Of a stretch of DNA of 30,154 nt, positions 1 to 9,092 are shown in pieces. The DNA comes from Candidatus Nitrosopumilus sp. (GTDB lineage: Archaea > Thermoproteota > Nitrososphaeria > Nitrososphaerales > Nitrosopumilaceae). Made by a program: the position numbers and the translations under genes. The DNA lies in NCBI GenBank assembly GCA_011055585.1, contig DRGT01000169.1, forward strand, positions 1-30,154, written 5' to 3'. The notes beneath the pieces were generated by a model that made no database searches, was not told the DNA's origin, and saw only the letters and a program-made list of their open reading frames with translations. Positions within the stretch are counted from its first letter, which is position 1; each line of letters opens with the position of its first letter.

Positions 1-1000
<1,000 letters not shown>

Positions 1001-1009
1001 TCAAAAACA

Positions 1010-3682
1010 CTATTCCAAAACCATTGATTTTGCTTTGTTGATCGCCTCTTCTTTTTTAGACTTGTCCTTTCCTCCACCTTGAGCAAATCTTGAATTTCCT
1101 CCACCAGAGCCACCAAGTATTTGGGAGATAGCTTTTGCAATATCTTCAGCCTTTTTCTGCTTTGATACCCCTTCTCCTGCGTGAATTATCGCCCTAACTG
1201 TGCCTTTTTCTTCAAAAATTCCACAATATACTGCTCCAGGGTTTTGTTTGACGAGTTTTTCTCCAAAATTAACGTGAAAATATTCATCATACTCATCACT
1301 TGTAGTAGAATAAAATTTTCCAGCGGAAACTAGAATCTCATCCACTTTACCATTACTAGTTTGAGAAATTTGCTCAAGCAAGGCTGGAATCTTTTCTCTA
1401 GCTTCTGTTTTTCTTTGATCTCTTAGCTTATCTCTTTCCTCTTTTGCAACAAGATCTGCTGATTGTTTTTCCAAATCAGCTGCATGTTGTTTAACATATT
1501 CTTGCGCTGAATCTCCAGCTACAAACTCTAACCTTACTACACCATCCTGAATTCTTTTTGTTCTTGTAATTTTGATCAATTCAACATCTTTTGTACTTTT
1601 TACATGTGTACCACCACAAGCTTCAATATCAAAATCCTCAATTGATACAATTCGAACAGATTTTACTGGAACAACTCCACCTTGGTAAATTCTAAATCCA
1701 TATTTCTGCTCAGCGGTTCCTCTATCAAATTCCTCAATTGTCACAGGAATGTTTTCTTTGACTTTGGCGTTTGACATCTCTTCGATTTTTGCTACCTCAT
1801 CATCAGTTAATGCAGAGTGATGCGTGATGTCTAGTCTTGCATGGTCAACTTCCTTGAATGCAGAGTGCTGCCAAACCCATGATCCCAAAACATTCCGAGC
1901 AGAAGAGTTTAGAATATGGGTACTGGTGTGGTGTTTTGTAATTCCCTCTCTTCTTTTGGAGTCCACAACACATGAAACGGTCTCTCCCTCTTTTGGAATG
2001 CCACCTTGCAGCTCGTGAACAACAATGTCTCCATGCTTGTTTACATCAACCACATTAAATCCAGCAATTATTCCATGGTCTGGCTCTTGCCCTCCACCTC
2101 TTGCATAAAATGACGTCTTATCCAGTACTACAAACTTGTCAAATGCTTTGAGAACTTTGGCGTCAAACTCTTTTGGATCATCTCCATAGAATAATAGCTC
2201 AGTTTCTGATAGGCCTTCCAATGGAAGCTGCGCTTGTTCCCCTCTTTTTGCAGACTGATGAAGTTCAGATAGTTTAGAGTAAAATGCAGAAGGAATCTCT
2301 GAAATTGCATTCATTTCTTTGAGATAATCAGGCGTGACACCATCTGATTCGTATAATCGAATCAAATCATCAACTGAGGGTTCCTGTTTTAGCTTGCTGA
2401 CAATCTTTCGCATCCTTGATTTTGAATTCTTATATCTTTCTGATTCCAAAGAAATTATTGTCTTGACCTCTTCTCTTGGTTCTTCAAGTTCTGGATAAGT
2501 TTCCTTTAGATAATCAATTTGCATGTCAATCATCTCGTTCATGTCCAGTTTTAGTGCAAGTCTATCCATTGTTCCAATAATTCTTCTTAAAATCATTCGA
2601 AGATTGTATCCTCCGCCAACATTGCTTGGAAGAGCACCGTCTGAAATTGCAAAGATTAGTGTCCTAATGTGATCAGCAACCAAGTAAATTCCTTCTAGTG
2701 GGGAAATAATTCGATTAACTTGATCTTCAGTTAGCACTACATCATTGATTGCGTTTTTTCTTGCAACAAAAATGTCATCATAACTCCCAGTATTTTTTGC
2801 AATTGCCGTAAAGTACTTCGTTAACAAAGCAGAGTCTGCATCAATTCCAACCTTTTGCATCAAATGATTTGTGATTGGACCAAAGCAGCAATCATACGCA
2901 GTTGGCGTTCCCATTGTAATCCAGGCAAATCTTTCAAGGCCTGCTCCCATGTCTATTACTTTTTGCTCCAATTCTGAATGCTTGCCAAGCTCACCTTGAA
3001 ATTCCGTAAACACGGCATTTCCCAATTCCACTCCTTTAACAAAAAACTCTAAAGAAGAACCAAATGAACCGCCTCCTTCCCACACATCCTCAACAAACAC
3101 AACTTCGTTTTTTTCAATTCCAAACTGTTCTGTTAACAATCTGTAATCCAAATCAACACATTCATCTTTCCAATATCCTTGAGAATTTGGAATGCTGTGC
3201 TGCCCAATCATGCAAAAGCTAGAAAAGTGTCGTCCTGTAACTCCAACATTTTCTAAATCCTTGAATCGAAGACATGTTTGCGGTACAACCAAGGGATTGG
3301 ATGGAAACTCAAACACTACTTTGGAGCCCATCACTCTTTGAAAATCAACAATTGATGCAATTGTAAAATACAAATCATCACGCCATCTACACACAACTGG
3401 GTAACGATTAACAGATGCGTGTCCATTTTTTACAAAAAATGATTCTACCTCCTTCCATGCTTGGGTATAATCAAATCTTTTCGAAGTAGGAGGATTTCCA
3501 ATAAATGAATAAGTGTCATCTGAATGCTCAGGACAATTATTTCTGTTCGAATCCATTGTCCAATAATATCTGCTACACCTTGAACAAGATTTTCGCTCAA
3601 AGCCTTGCTCTTCAAACAATTTTACTTTGTAGTATCTATCTGGTTCGGCTGAAAATTTTTTCAAAATTTCATTCTTGTCCAT
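1010..3682 (-). CDS. alaS: Alanyl-tRNA synthetase, archaeal type
   Basis: Class II synthetase that charges tRNA-Ala and edits mischarged Ser/Gly. The 890-residue product is normal for the archaeal form. An N-terminal Cys/His set (C33, C36, C50, H53) looks like the small zinc site of archaeal AlaRS. The catalytic domain follows, with motif-2-type sequence near residues 140-160 and the motif-3 GGGYNLRMILRRIIG near 356-370. The editing domain shows H585-xxx-H589 (HHTSTH) and C689GGTH693, all four metal ligands present. The C-Ala domain ends in a Gly-rich GGGNSRFAQGGG. The ATG at 3680-3682 is about 30 bases after a minus-strand box A, consistent with a very short leader. It is the first gene of an alaS-leuS pair. 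Confidence 0.97.
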   Translation of the reverse strand: MDKNEILKKFSAEPDRYYKVKLFEEQGFERKSCSRCSRYYWTMDSNRNNCPEHSDDTYSFIGNPPTSKRFDYTQAWKEVESFFVKNGHASVNRYPVVCRWRDDLYFTIASIVDFQRVMGSKVVFEFPSNPLVVPQTCLRFKDLENVGVTGRHFSSFCMIGQHSIPNSQGYWKDECVDLDYRLLTEQFGIEKNEVVFVEDVWEGGGSFGSSLEFFVKGVELGNAVFTEFQGELGKHSELEQKVIDMGAGLERFAWITMGTPTAYDCCFGPITNHLMQKVGIDADSALLTKYFTAIAKNTGSYDDIFVARKNAINDVVLTEDQVNRIISPLEGIYLVADHIRTLIFAISDGALPSNVGGGYNLRMILRRIIGTMDRLALKLDMNEMIDMQIDYLKETYPELEEPREEVKTIISLESERYKNSKSRMRKIVSKLKQEPSVDDLIRLYESDGVTPDYLKEMNAISEIPSAFYSKLSELHQSAKRGEQAQLPLEGLSETELLFYGDDPKEFDAKVLKAFDKFVVLDKTSFYARGGGQEPDHGIIAGFNVVDVNKHGDIVVHELQGGIPKEGETVSCVVDSKRREGITKHHTSTHILNSSARNVLGSWVWQHSAFKEVDHARLDITHHSALTDDEVAKIEEMSNAKVKENIPVTIEEFDRGTAEQKYGFRIYQGGVVPVKSVRIVSIEDFDIEACGGTHVKSTKDVELIKITRTKRIQDGVVRLEFVAGDSAQEYVKQHAADLEKQSADLVAKEERDKLRDQRKTEAREKIPALLEQISQTSNGKVDEILVSAGKFYSTTSDEYDEYFHVNFGEKLVKQNPGAVYCGIFEEKGTVRAIIHAGEGVSKQKKAEDIAKAISQILGGSGGGNSRFAQGGGKDKSKKEEAINKAKSMVLE

Positions 3683-3704
3683 ATTGATGAGACTCCATTA
3701 GACC

Positions 3705-3712
3705 GATATTAA
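3705..3712 (-). promoter_or_regulatory. Box A of alaS-leuS
   Basis: On the minus strand this reads TTAATATC, about 30 bases before the alaS ATG. The spacing fits an archaeal TATA element with a leaderless or near-leaderless transcript. Confidence 0.5.
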
Positions 3713-3731
3713 GAATTGCCGATTAAGATCA

Positions 3732-3740
3732 ATTAAATAC
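3732..3740 (+). promoter_or_regulatory. Box A of the 3762 gene
   Basis: ATTAAATAC is centred about 26 bases before the GTG at 3762. It supports that GTG, rather than the ATG at 3783, as the leaderless start. Confidence 0.5.
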
Positions 3741-3761
3741 AATACTAGATGACGGTATTTC

Positions 3762-4271
3762 GTGTTCGACAAAAAACCCGAAATGAAAGAAGGCACCCTT
3801 GTATTTGCAACAAAACCAAATGGCGATTTTAACAACATTATTTTTGGCGTTGTCACAGGAGTCGATGGAAATAAGATTGGCGTTAATGGTTTAGAAATAA
3901 ATCCTGTTGGTTTGAAAAATAAAGTTGAACAAGGCAAAGCTGGTCCTCGTTCGATTGAAATTTTAAAAAATCCTACTCCTGAAAATTGTATTTTTACTCT
4001 AATCTACAGAGTTGAACAAGATAATTTTACTGATGTATTTGATGTGAAAAAAGACAATGTTCAAATGATTCCTCCAAAGGTTTACGCAGTTTTAGATGGA
4101 TGGATTAGAGAAGAAATTCCAGAACTAGTCAACAATGTTCTTTCACTTCCATCTGGCTCTGAGCAAGATGAGGCAAAAAGAAAACTAAAGTACAGAATGG
4201 ACACTCTAATAGATAAGAATCTAAAAAGGAATCTATATTCAGTTTGCCGAAGTCTGAAAATTCTAATTTGA
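3762..4271 (+). CDS. Conserved-looking protein of unknown function (169 aa)
   Basis: I do not recognise this protein. The product is soluble, with no signal peptide or membrane segment. Residues about 8-55 are rich in predicted beta strands with Gly turns ([30 protein letters not shown]), suggesting a small beta-barrel. The C-terminal third is helical and basic (residues about 135-165). The GTG start is chosen because a box A lies 26 bases upstream; an in-frame ATG at 3783 would remove seven residues. It stands alone between the alaS promoter and rpl12. Coding is supported by the promoter spacing and an uninterrupted frame; function is open. Confidence 0.75.
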   Translation: MFDKKPEMKEGTLVFATKPNGDFNNIIFGVVTGVDGNKIGVNGLEINPVGLKNKVEQGKAGPRSIEILKNPTPENCIFTLIYRVEQDNFTDVFDVKKDNVQMIPPKVYAVLDGWIREEIPELVNNVLSLPSGSEQDEAKRKLKYRMDTLIDKNLKRNLYSVCRSLKILI

Positions 4272-4299
4272 ACTAAATTTCTGGAATTTTCTGCATAGT

Positions 4300-4308
4300 T
4301 TTATATTA
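4300..4308 (+). promoter_or_regulatory. Box A of rpl12
   Basis: TTTATATTA lies 25-33 bases before the rpl12 ATG and is a strong archaeal TATA element for a highly expressed gene. Confidence 0.6.
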
Positions 4309-4332
4309 AGCCCAAAGCGAATTTTCGATACA

Positions 4333-4647
4333 ATGGAATACGTCTATGCCGCTTTGCTTTTACACAAGCTTCAGAAAGAAGTCAACGAAGCAAACGTAAG
4401 TTCTGTAGTAAAAGCATCAGGAGCAGAGGTTAACGAAGCACAAGTAAAGGCTTTGGTAGCAGCATTGTCTGACGTAAACATTGAAGATGCAATAAAGGCA
4501 GCACCAGTTGCAGTCGCAGCAGCCGCTCCAGCAGCAGCCGAAGCACCAGCAGGTGGAGAAGCAAAAGAAGAGAAGAAAGAGAAAAAGGCTGATGACGGCA
4601 AGTCAGAAGAGCAAGCAATGGAAGGTCTTTCTTCATTATTTGGATAA
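4333..4647 (+). CDS. rpl12: Ribosomal protein P1 (L12 of the archaeal stalk)
   Basis: Archaeal/eukaryotic-type stalk protein that binds P0 as dimers and recruits translation GTPases. The 104 residues show the full layout: an N-terminal helical dimerisation domain ([13 protein letters not shown], residues 1-58), an Ala/Pro hinge (about 59-75), a charged Lys/Glu segment (76-92) and the factor-binding tail ending in GLSSLFG. The ATG is placed by a box A 25-33 bases upstream. The gene lies about 16 kb from the L10/P0 and L1 genes (20752-22275), although in many archaea it follows P0 directly. Confidence 0.96.
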   Translation: MEYVYAALLLHKLQKEVNEANVSSVVKASGAEVNEAQVKALVAALSDVNIEDAIKAAPVAVAAAAPAAAEAPAGGEAKEEKKEKKADDGKSEEQAMEGLSSLFG

Positions 4648-4729
4648 GAAATCCATTATTTTACCAAAACCAAAATTGATCTCAACTTACCTCAATGTTA
4701 ATTAGCATTCGTAATGTCCCAAAAGTAAT

Positions 4730-5371
4730 TTGGTAGACTTTTCAGTTCCAGCTGATGTTTTCATTTACATTTTAGATCTTTTTGGTACAATGGCGTTTGC
4801 AGTTACTGGAGCATTCAAGGCAATTGAGCACAAGTCTGATATTGTTGGCATAATCATTCTAGCTACAATCACTGGAGTTGCGGGAGGAACAATTCGAGAT
4901 ATCGTTCTAGGAGAGTTTCCAACAAATTCTATTTCTGATCCAGCTTATGTCATAATTACAGTAGCTACAGCAGTTGTAATCTTCTTTTTGTATTCTCATC
5001 TCAAAAAACATTGGAATGTGTTTTTGAAATTTGATGCCATTGGACTTGGCGTATTTACAATAATTGGTGCAACATTTGCATTCAATATTTTTGGACTAAA
5101 CTATCTAGCTATGGTACTAGCTGGAGTGCTTACAGCTATAGGTGGAGGAATTCTTCGTGATGTTTTTGTTAATCAGGTCCCAATTGTTTTCATTAAAGAG
5201 ATGTATGCTTCAGCAAGTTTTGTTGGCGTCACAATTTTTTATCTTCTCTTATTGGCAGGGATAGAATTGTATGCTGCAACCATTGCAGGAATAATCATAA
5301 CCACAGGTCTCAGACTAATTACAATGAAATACAACTGGAACTTGCCAAAAGTTAAAGGAGATTTTAACTAA
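4730..5371 (+). CDS. TRIC / UPF0126 family membrane protein (putative cation channel)
   Basis: Membrane protein of the prokaryotic TRIC family, whose characterised members are trimeric monovalent cation channels. The 213 residues form about seven membrane helices. The duplicated family hallmark is plain: GVAGGTIRDIVLGEFP near 49-64 and AIGGGILRDVFVNQVPIVF near 136-154, each with a Gly-kinked helix followed by RD. The start is probably the TTG at 4730, because a stop in this frame lies at 4712 and the first in-frame ATG is 20 codons in. A weak A/T element (TTAATTAG, about 4699-4706) sits some 27 bases upstream. The ion carried cannot be told from sequence. Confidence 0.9.
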   Translation: MVDFSVPADVFIYILDLFGTMAFAVTGAFKAIEHKSDIVGIIILATITGVAGGTIRDIVLGEFPTNSISDPAYVIITVATAVVIFFLYSHLKKHWNVFLKFDAIGLGVFTIIGATFAFNIFGLNYLAMVLAGVLTAIGGGILRDVFVNQVPIVFIKEMYASASFVGVTIFYLLLLAGIELYAATIAGIIITTGLRLITMKYNWNLPKVKGDFN

Positions 5372-5444
5372 ATCTCGAAATTTGGTACTTTTTTGATATT
5401 TTTAGGACTGAAAAAGTTGTTGTCTTTTTCGAGCTCACAAATTG

Positions 5445-5452
5445 TTTAAATG
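5445..5452 (+). promoter_or_regulatory. Box A of the 5473 gene
   Basis: TTTAAATG is centred about 25 bases before the GTG start at 5473. Confidence 0.5.
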
Positions 5453-5472
5453 AAATAAATGAAATAAAATCA

Positions 5473-6471
5473 GTGAAAAAAATACTTCATATTTCTACAA
5501 TTGCTGTGCTCGCTTTTTTACTAACAATTTCAACAATATCCGCTCAGGCATCAACACATGATATCAAGGTTTTACGAAACGTTGAAGTGCCTGGAACTGA
5601 TGAAACATTTGATATTACATATCAGGTGCAGCGAAAACTAGTTGAGGCCGATGTAGAAATACTCCGAAAAAGCATCACGTTTACCTTTGTAGGAAAGATT
5701 TCTAGTGACAAATTTTTGGTCATTCTACCTCATGAGCTTATTCAAGGTCCTTTTTCAGTTTGGTCTGACAAAACCCAAATCACAACTTTTGATACACAAA
5801 CTACTGAACAGAACTCAATTTTGTCAATACCAATGTTTTTTGAAACCGAGCAAGTGATTATTGTTGGAACCAAAATAGCTGGCACTTTTAATCCAAAAGC
5901 CCATCTTCTAATGAATTATGTTTCTGGCACAATAGAAAAAGTGGTTTACGTGATTGGTGATACAATAAAAATATCTGGAAAGGTGTCAAATCCTAGAAAC
6001 CTGAGTTTTGTAACCTTGTCTGTTCTTGGACCAGACGGCAACACAATAACTTCAAATGACTTGGCACTTGATGACGATTTCAAATTCATTTCATCAATAC
6101 CTACAGGAGGATTGCTTTGGTCATCTTTAGGAGAATACACAATTAAAGTAACTGGAAAAGACGCTAATACCTTTTCAGCAAAGTTTGATTTTGTTCCCTT
6201 TGTCCTTCCTGACTGGGTAAAGACAAATGCTGGTTGGTGGTCAAAAGATCAAATAGATGATTCAACATTTGCTAGTGGGATTCAATATTTGATTAAAGAG
6301 GAGATTATTAGAATCCAAGACCGCCAGTCAGAGGGAAGTGATACCGTTACTGAGATTCCATCATGGATTAAAACAAATGCAGGATGGTGGAATGAAGGAC
6401 TGATTTCTGATTCAGACTTTGTCAAAGGAATAGAATTTTTGATAGAAAACAGAATAATCATAATTTCATAA
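5473..6471 (+). CDS. Secreted thaumarchaeal protein with two C-terminal WxKTNAGWW repeats
   Basis: Exported protein of unknown function. Residues 1-25 form a signal peptide (basic KK, hydrophobic core, ISAQA before STHD). A beta-rich region covers about 30-150. A second beta-sandwich-like domain spans about 155-240, opening with VVYVIGDTIKISGKV, a pattern common in archaeal surface proteins. The C-terminus has two copies of a repeat about 36 residues long, starting with DWVKTNAGWW (about 247) and SWIKTNAGWW (about 297), each followed by an acidic helix and GIxxLIxxxII. To my knowledge this repeat recurs in many Nitrosopumilus-like secreted proteins and may bind the cell surface. The start is GTG, 25 bases after a box A. 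Confidence 0.85.
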   Translation: MKKILHISTIAVLAFLLTISTISAQASTHDIKVLRNVEVPGTDETFDITYQVQRKLVEADVEILRKSITFTFVGKISSDKFLVILPHELIQGPFSVWSDKTQITTFDTQTTEQNSILSIPMFFETEQVIIVGTKIAGTFNPKAHLLMNYVSGTIEKVVYVIGDTIKISGKVSNPRNLSFVTLSVLGPDGNTITSNDLALDDDFKFISSIPTGGLLWSSLGEYTIKVTGKDANTFSAKFDFVPFVLPDWVKTNAGWWSKDQIDDSTFASGIQYLIKEEIIRIQDRQSEGSDTVTEIPSWIKTNAGWWNEGLISDSDFVKGIEFLIENRIIIIS

Positions 6472-6500
6472 TACGTTATACATGTTGAAATCCAAAAATT

Positions 6501-6510
6501 CTTTAAATAA
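6501..6510 (+). promoter_or_regulatory. Box A of the 6532 gene
   Basis: CTTTAAATAA lies 22-31 bases before the ATG at 6532. Confidence 0.55.
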
Positions 6511-6531
6511 AAATAATATTGATAATACTAA

Positions 6532-6960
6532 ATGCCAGAAATTTTACATAGAATTTTCATTGAGGCAGATCCTGAGACAATTTACAAAGCAATTACGACA
6601 GAACAAGGACTAAAAAGTTGGTGGACTACGGATGTAAAGGTTGAACCAAAAGAGGGAACCATTTCAAGATTTGGCTTTCCTGGTCATACAACAGTCTTTC
6701 ATATGCACATTGACAAATTAATTCCAAACAAATCTGTTCAATGGACCTGTCAAGGCGAGGATGATGAGTGGAAAAATACGAAGATTGCCTTTGACATAAA
6801 ATCACTTGAAAACAATCAGTCCAGTCTAACTTTTAGACATGAAAAATGGAATTCAACTGAAGGATATTTTGCTGATTGTAATACAACTTGGGGACATTTG
6901 ATGGTACTCTTAAAACAATGTGCTGAAGGAAAAGGTTCTGAACCATATTTTCATGATTAA
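6532..6960 (+). CDS. SRPBCC / AHSA1-like domain protein
   Basis: Small soluble protein of the START-like (SRPBCC) superfamily, AHSA1 branch, a helix-grip fold that binds hydrophobic ligands or partners. The 142 residues carry the family's landmarks: an N-terminal strand (EILHRIFIEADPETIYKAI), the GLKSWWTTD segment near 27-35, alternating strands through the middle, and the terminal helix TTWGHLMVLLKQCAEG. The start is the ATG preceded by a good box A. It is monocistronic; a 14-bp palindrome and a T-tract follow. The ligand is unknown. Confidence 0.85.
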   Translation: MPEILHRIFIEADPETIYKAITTEQGLKSWWTTDVKVEPKEGTISRFGFPGHTTVFHMHIDKLIPNKSVQWTCQGEDDEWKNTKIAFDIKSLENNQSSLTFRHEKWNSTEGYFADCNTTWGHLMVLLKQCAEGKGSEPYFHD

Positions 6961-6975
6961 CATTTGATAAAATCT

Positions 6976-6989
6976 TTCGATTAATCGAA
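6976..6989. repeat. Perfect 14-bp palindrome with downstream T-tract
   Basis: TTCGATTAATCGAA is perfectly self-complementary. It lies 15 bases after the stop of the 6532 gene, and six Ts follow at 7009-7014. It could be part of the transcript end or a dimeric regulator site for the gene at 7057. Confidence 0.4.
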
Positions 6990-7056
6990 TCCTATCAGGC
7001 ACAGACCGTTTTTTCTAAACCAAAATTCATATTTTAGAGAAACGTGATAATATATT

Positions 7057-7323
7057 ATGAGTGAAACTTGGAGAGAAAGACTAAGCAGAAGAAGACGAGA
7101 AATTGGAATTGATGGTCCAGAATATGATTACATACAAAGTTACATCGAGTTTTATTGTTCTGAGGCTGATCGTAGATGCAAAGAAATCGACATGAACAAA
7201 ACTGTAGATGAGGTAATTGATTCTATGAAAAACGAAGACTTTGATAGATTTACAAGGGCAGTTATTGATTCTGTTCATAAAAAGCAAGGATACGATGGGC
7301 AGGCTCCTGCTCAGACGGCTTGA
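7057..7323 (+). CDS. Small charged protein of unknown function (88 aa)
   Basis: I do not recognise this protein. The product is soluble, helical and strongly charged, with an Arg-rich start (RERLSRRRREIG) and an acidic middle. Two Cys residues lie in IEFYCSEADRRCKEID (about residues 34 and 41). The Ala/Gln-rich C-terminus (QAPAQTA) looks disordered. The ATG is about 25 bases after an A/T element (TTCATATTTT, about 7026-7035), which fits a leaderless transcript and supports a real gene. There are no obvious operon partners. Confidence 0.7.
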   Translation: MSETWRERLSRRRREIGIDGPEYDYIQSYIEFYCSEADRRCKEIDMNKTVDEVIDSMKNEDFDRFTRAVIDSVHKKQGYDGQAPAQTA

Positions 7324-7383
7324 TGACATTTAGAAACTGTTTCTGGAATCAACTATAGGACATGGAATTACTCGAGTTAGTTA

Positions 7384-7400
7384 ACATTTGATACGAACTG
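7384..7400 (+). repeat. Intergenic 17-bp motif, copy A
   Basis: ACATTTGATACGAACTG lies between the 7057 gene and the microprotein at 7466. It matches copy B (7592) at 16 of 17 bases. Confidence 0.5.
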
Positions 7401-7434
7401 AATAAAATTATTGATGATCTTTTTCTCTTTTTTA

Positions 7435-7442
7435 CATTTAAG
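7435..7442 (+). promoter_or_regulatory. Box A of the 34-aa Cys-rich microprotein
   Basis: CATTTAAG lies 24-31 bases before the ATG at 7466, the same spacing as at longer genes in the window. Confidence 0.5.
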
Positions 7443-7465
7443 ACGTAGCTATAGTAAGCTTCCTG

Positions 7466-7570
7466 ATGGGAAAAAAGTCCTTTTGGTGCAAAATTGGGTT
7501 TCATGATATGTGTGCAAAAGGTTGTCAGTGTTCTTGTCACGATCGGCAAAAATTATCTGGTGGATTTTAA
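7466..7570 (+). CDS. Cys-rich microprotein, putative metal-binding (34 aa)
   Basis: Very short ORF, ATG to TAA, with five Cys and two His in 34 residues: C8, H13, C16, C20, C22, C24 and H25. The core reads CAKGCQCSCHD. The spacing could hold one zinc ion or a small cluster. The protein is basic at the N-terminus (GKKSFW) and has no signal peptide. A box A at 7435-7442 is at the leaderless distance, the best evidence that it is expressed. It stands alone, flanked by copies of a 17-bp motif at 7384 and 7592. I know no named family for it. The alternative is a chance ORF, but the Cys density and promoter argue against that. Confidence 0.55.
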   Translation: MGKKSFWCKIGFHDMCAKGCQCSCHDRQKLSGGF

Positions 7571-7591
7571 GGAGAAAATTTCATTAAAATT

Positions 7592-7608
7592 ACATTTCAT
7601 ACGAACTG
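7592..7608 (+). repeat. Intergenic 17-bp motif, copy B
   Basis: ACATTTCATACGAACTG, one base different from copy A, lies between the 34-aa microprotein and the phasin-like gene. Confidence 0.5.
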
Positions 7609-7650
7609 TCAAAGATCCAATTTATCTAAAATGAAGTACATATTATTCAT

Positions 7651-8073
7651 ATGAGTAAGCCAGCTCAAGAACAAAAAGACATCTTTTCAGTATGTAAAAA
7701 AAACGTTGACAAATTTTTCAGCGAAATTGAAAAATCAACACCAAGATATCAACAATCAGTACAAAAACAACAGCAAGATTACCTTAACGCATGGAAAAGC
7801 GTAATAAATTCAGCCATCTCTTTGGAGCAAGAATATGCCACCAAAGCAGGTTTTAACGTTGATGTACCCGAAGCAACCCTAAGTGCTATTCGTGAACTTA
7901 CCCAACAAGCCATCAAAGCATATGAAGCTCAAAATAAGGTTGTAATGGATACAGCTGAGGCAACAAAACAAGCCTTCAATGCATTCAACGAGAATACAAA
8001 ATCGTTTGCTTCACTGAACAGAAATATAATGGGATTTCTGATGTCATCAATACAACAGAAATCAAAAACCTAA
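7651..8073 (+). CDS. Helical phasin-like protein (140 aa)
   Basis: Soluble, almost entirely alpha-helical protein rich in Gln, Ala, Lys and Glu, with long amphipathic helices (about residues 8-60 and 75-135). The layout resembles phasins and PhaE-like proteins that coat polyhydroxyalkanoate granules, which some ammonia-oxidising archaea are reported to make. The resemblance is compositional only. The ATG lies after an A/T element (ATTTATCTAAAA, about 7619-7631). No PHA synthase gene is visible in the window. A T-rich tract at 8093-8099 follows the stop and may end the transcript. Confidence 0.7.
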   Translation: MSKPAQEQKDIFSVCKKNVDKFFSEIEKSTPRYQQSVQKQQQDYLNAWKSVINSAISLEQEYATKAGFNVDVPEATLSAIRELTQQAIKAYEAQNKVVMDTAEATKQAFNAFNENTKSFASLNRNIMGFLMSSIQQKSKT

Positions 8074-8099
8074 TGAAAACCCATTTCTTTACTTTTTTT

Positions 8100-8116
8100 A
8101 CATTTGAAATAAACTG
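8100..8116 (+). repeat. Intergenic 17-bp motif, diverged copy
   Basis: ACATTTGAAATAAACTG matches copy A at 14 of 17 bases. It sits after the phasin-like gene and about 57 bases before the next start. Confidence 0.35.
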
Positions 8117-8127
8117 TTTAGCAAAAT

Positions 8128-8140
8128 TACTTATTTGATA
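8128..8140 (+). promoter_or_regulatory. Box A of the 8157 gene
   Basis: TTACTTATTTGATA-type A/T element about 17-29 bases before the ATG at 8157. Confidence 0.45.
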
Positions 8141-8156
8141 ACAACCTAAATAATCT

Positions 8157-9053
8157 ATGAAAATTTTATTCTTGATTTTTATCATGATTTTAATTTTGAT
8201 TACAAGTATTACTCAAACTTTTGCTGAAGAAATTTCAGATGCCATAACTAGTCTCTTTAGCTATGATGTCCAAACGGGTGAGTTAGCAATAATGTGGTTG
8301 GGAAATCATCAGAAGGGTTCCTTAGAAGGTTACGCTTCAGCAGGTTTTCTCATAAAAACAAGTAATCATGTTATTGTAATAGATCCATCAAGCTTACTTT
8401 TAGACGATATTGATTCGCTGGACAAGCTAGATGCAATTTTCATAACTCATGATCATGGAGATCATTTTGATCCTGATACCACCATAGCAATACAAAACAA
8501 AACTGGCTCCTTTGTCATTGCAGATCCAACTTCAATGTCAATACTAAGTGGTCAAATACCTGAAGATAAGCTCATCCAAATAGAATCAAATGAGCAAATG
8601 ACTATTTCTGAAATAACGGTTGATGCATTTGCAGCTGAGCATCCAACCAAAACCCCACTAGTGTATGTAATTGAGTTTGATGGATTTAGAATATTTCATG
8701 GTTCTGATTCTGGGTTTGTTGAGGATTTGAAAAACATTGAATCAAGAGTTCATGTAGCACTGGTTCCCACAGGAGATCCTTCTCCTACCGCATCACCACA
8801 AGTTGCATTGGAAATGACAAAAGCAACCAATCCATACGTCGTTATTCCAATGCATGGTAATCCTCAACAGATGGAAGAATTTTCTAATCTTGTAATAGGT
8901 TCTGATCTAGAAACAATTGTTACAATCCCTTCACAATTAGAGATAATAATTCCATCTCAAGTTGTGCCAGAGTTTGGTTTAACCTCAATTATTGTATTAA
9001 GCTCTGGTATAGGGATAGCAATTTACTTTTTAAGGAATAAAAATTTCATTTAG
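8157..9053 (+). CDS. Secreted metallo-beta-lactamase-fold (UlaG-like) hydrolase with PEFG-CTERM tail
   Basis: Exported metal-dependent hydrolase, 298 residues. A signal peptide covers 1-23 (hydrophobic core, TFA before EEIS). The metallo-beta-lactamase fold carries the metal motif THDHGDHFD (about 97-105), a further His in AAEHPTK, FHGSDSGF for the bridging Asp region, and IPMHGNP near 231-237. The pattern is that of the UlaG / L-ascorbate-6-phosphate lactonase-like branch. The C-terminus is a sorting signal, VPEFG followed by a hydrophobic helix and RNK, as in thaumarchaeal PEFG-CTERM proteins, so the enzyme is probably processed and held at the cell surface. The substrate cannot be told. 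Confidence 0.9.
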   Translation: MKILFLIFIMILILITSITQTFAEEISDAITSLFSYDVQTGELAIMWLGNHQKGSLEGYASAGFLIKTSNHVIVIDPSSLLLDDIDSLDKLDAIFITHDHGDHFDPDTTIAIQNKTGSFVIADPTSMSILSGQIPEDKLIQIESNEQMTISEITVDAFAAEHPTKTPLVYVIEFDGFRIFHGSDSGFVEDLKNIESRVHVALVPTGDPSPTASPQVALEMTKATNPYVVIPMHGNPQQMEEFSNLVIGSDLETIVTIPSQLEIIIPSQVVPEFGLTSIIVLSSGIGIAIYFLRNKNFI

Positions 9054-9092
9054 TAAATTACTATTATTTAATACCAAATTTTGTTGTTCAAT

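Noticed and set aside
3783..4271. Later ATG start for the 169-residue protein
   Set aside because: The GTG at 3762 is the codon at the expected distance from the box A; the ATG is 47 bases from it.
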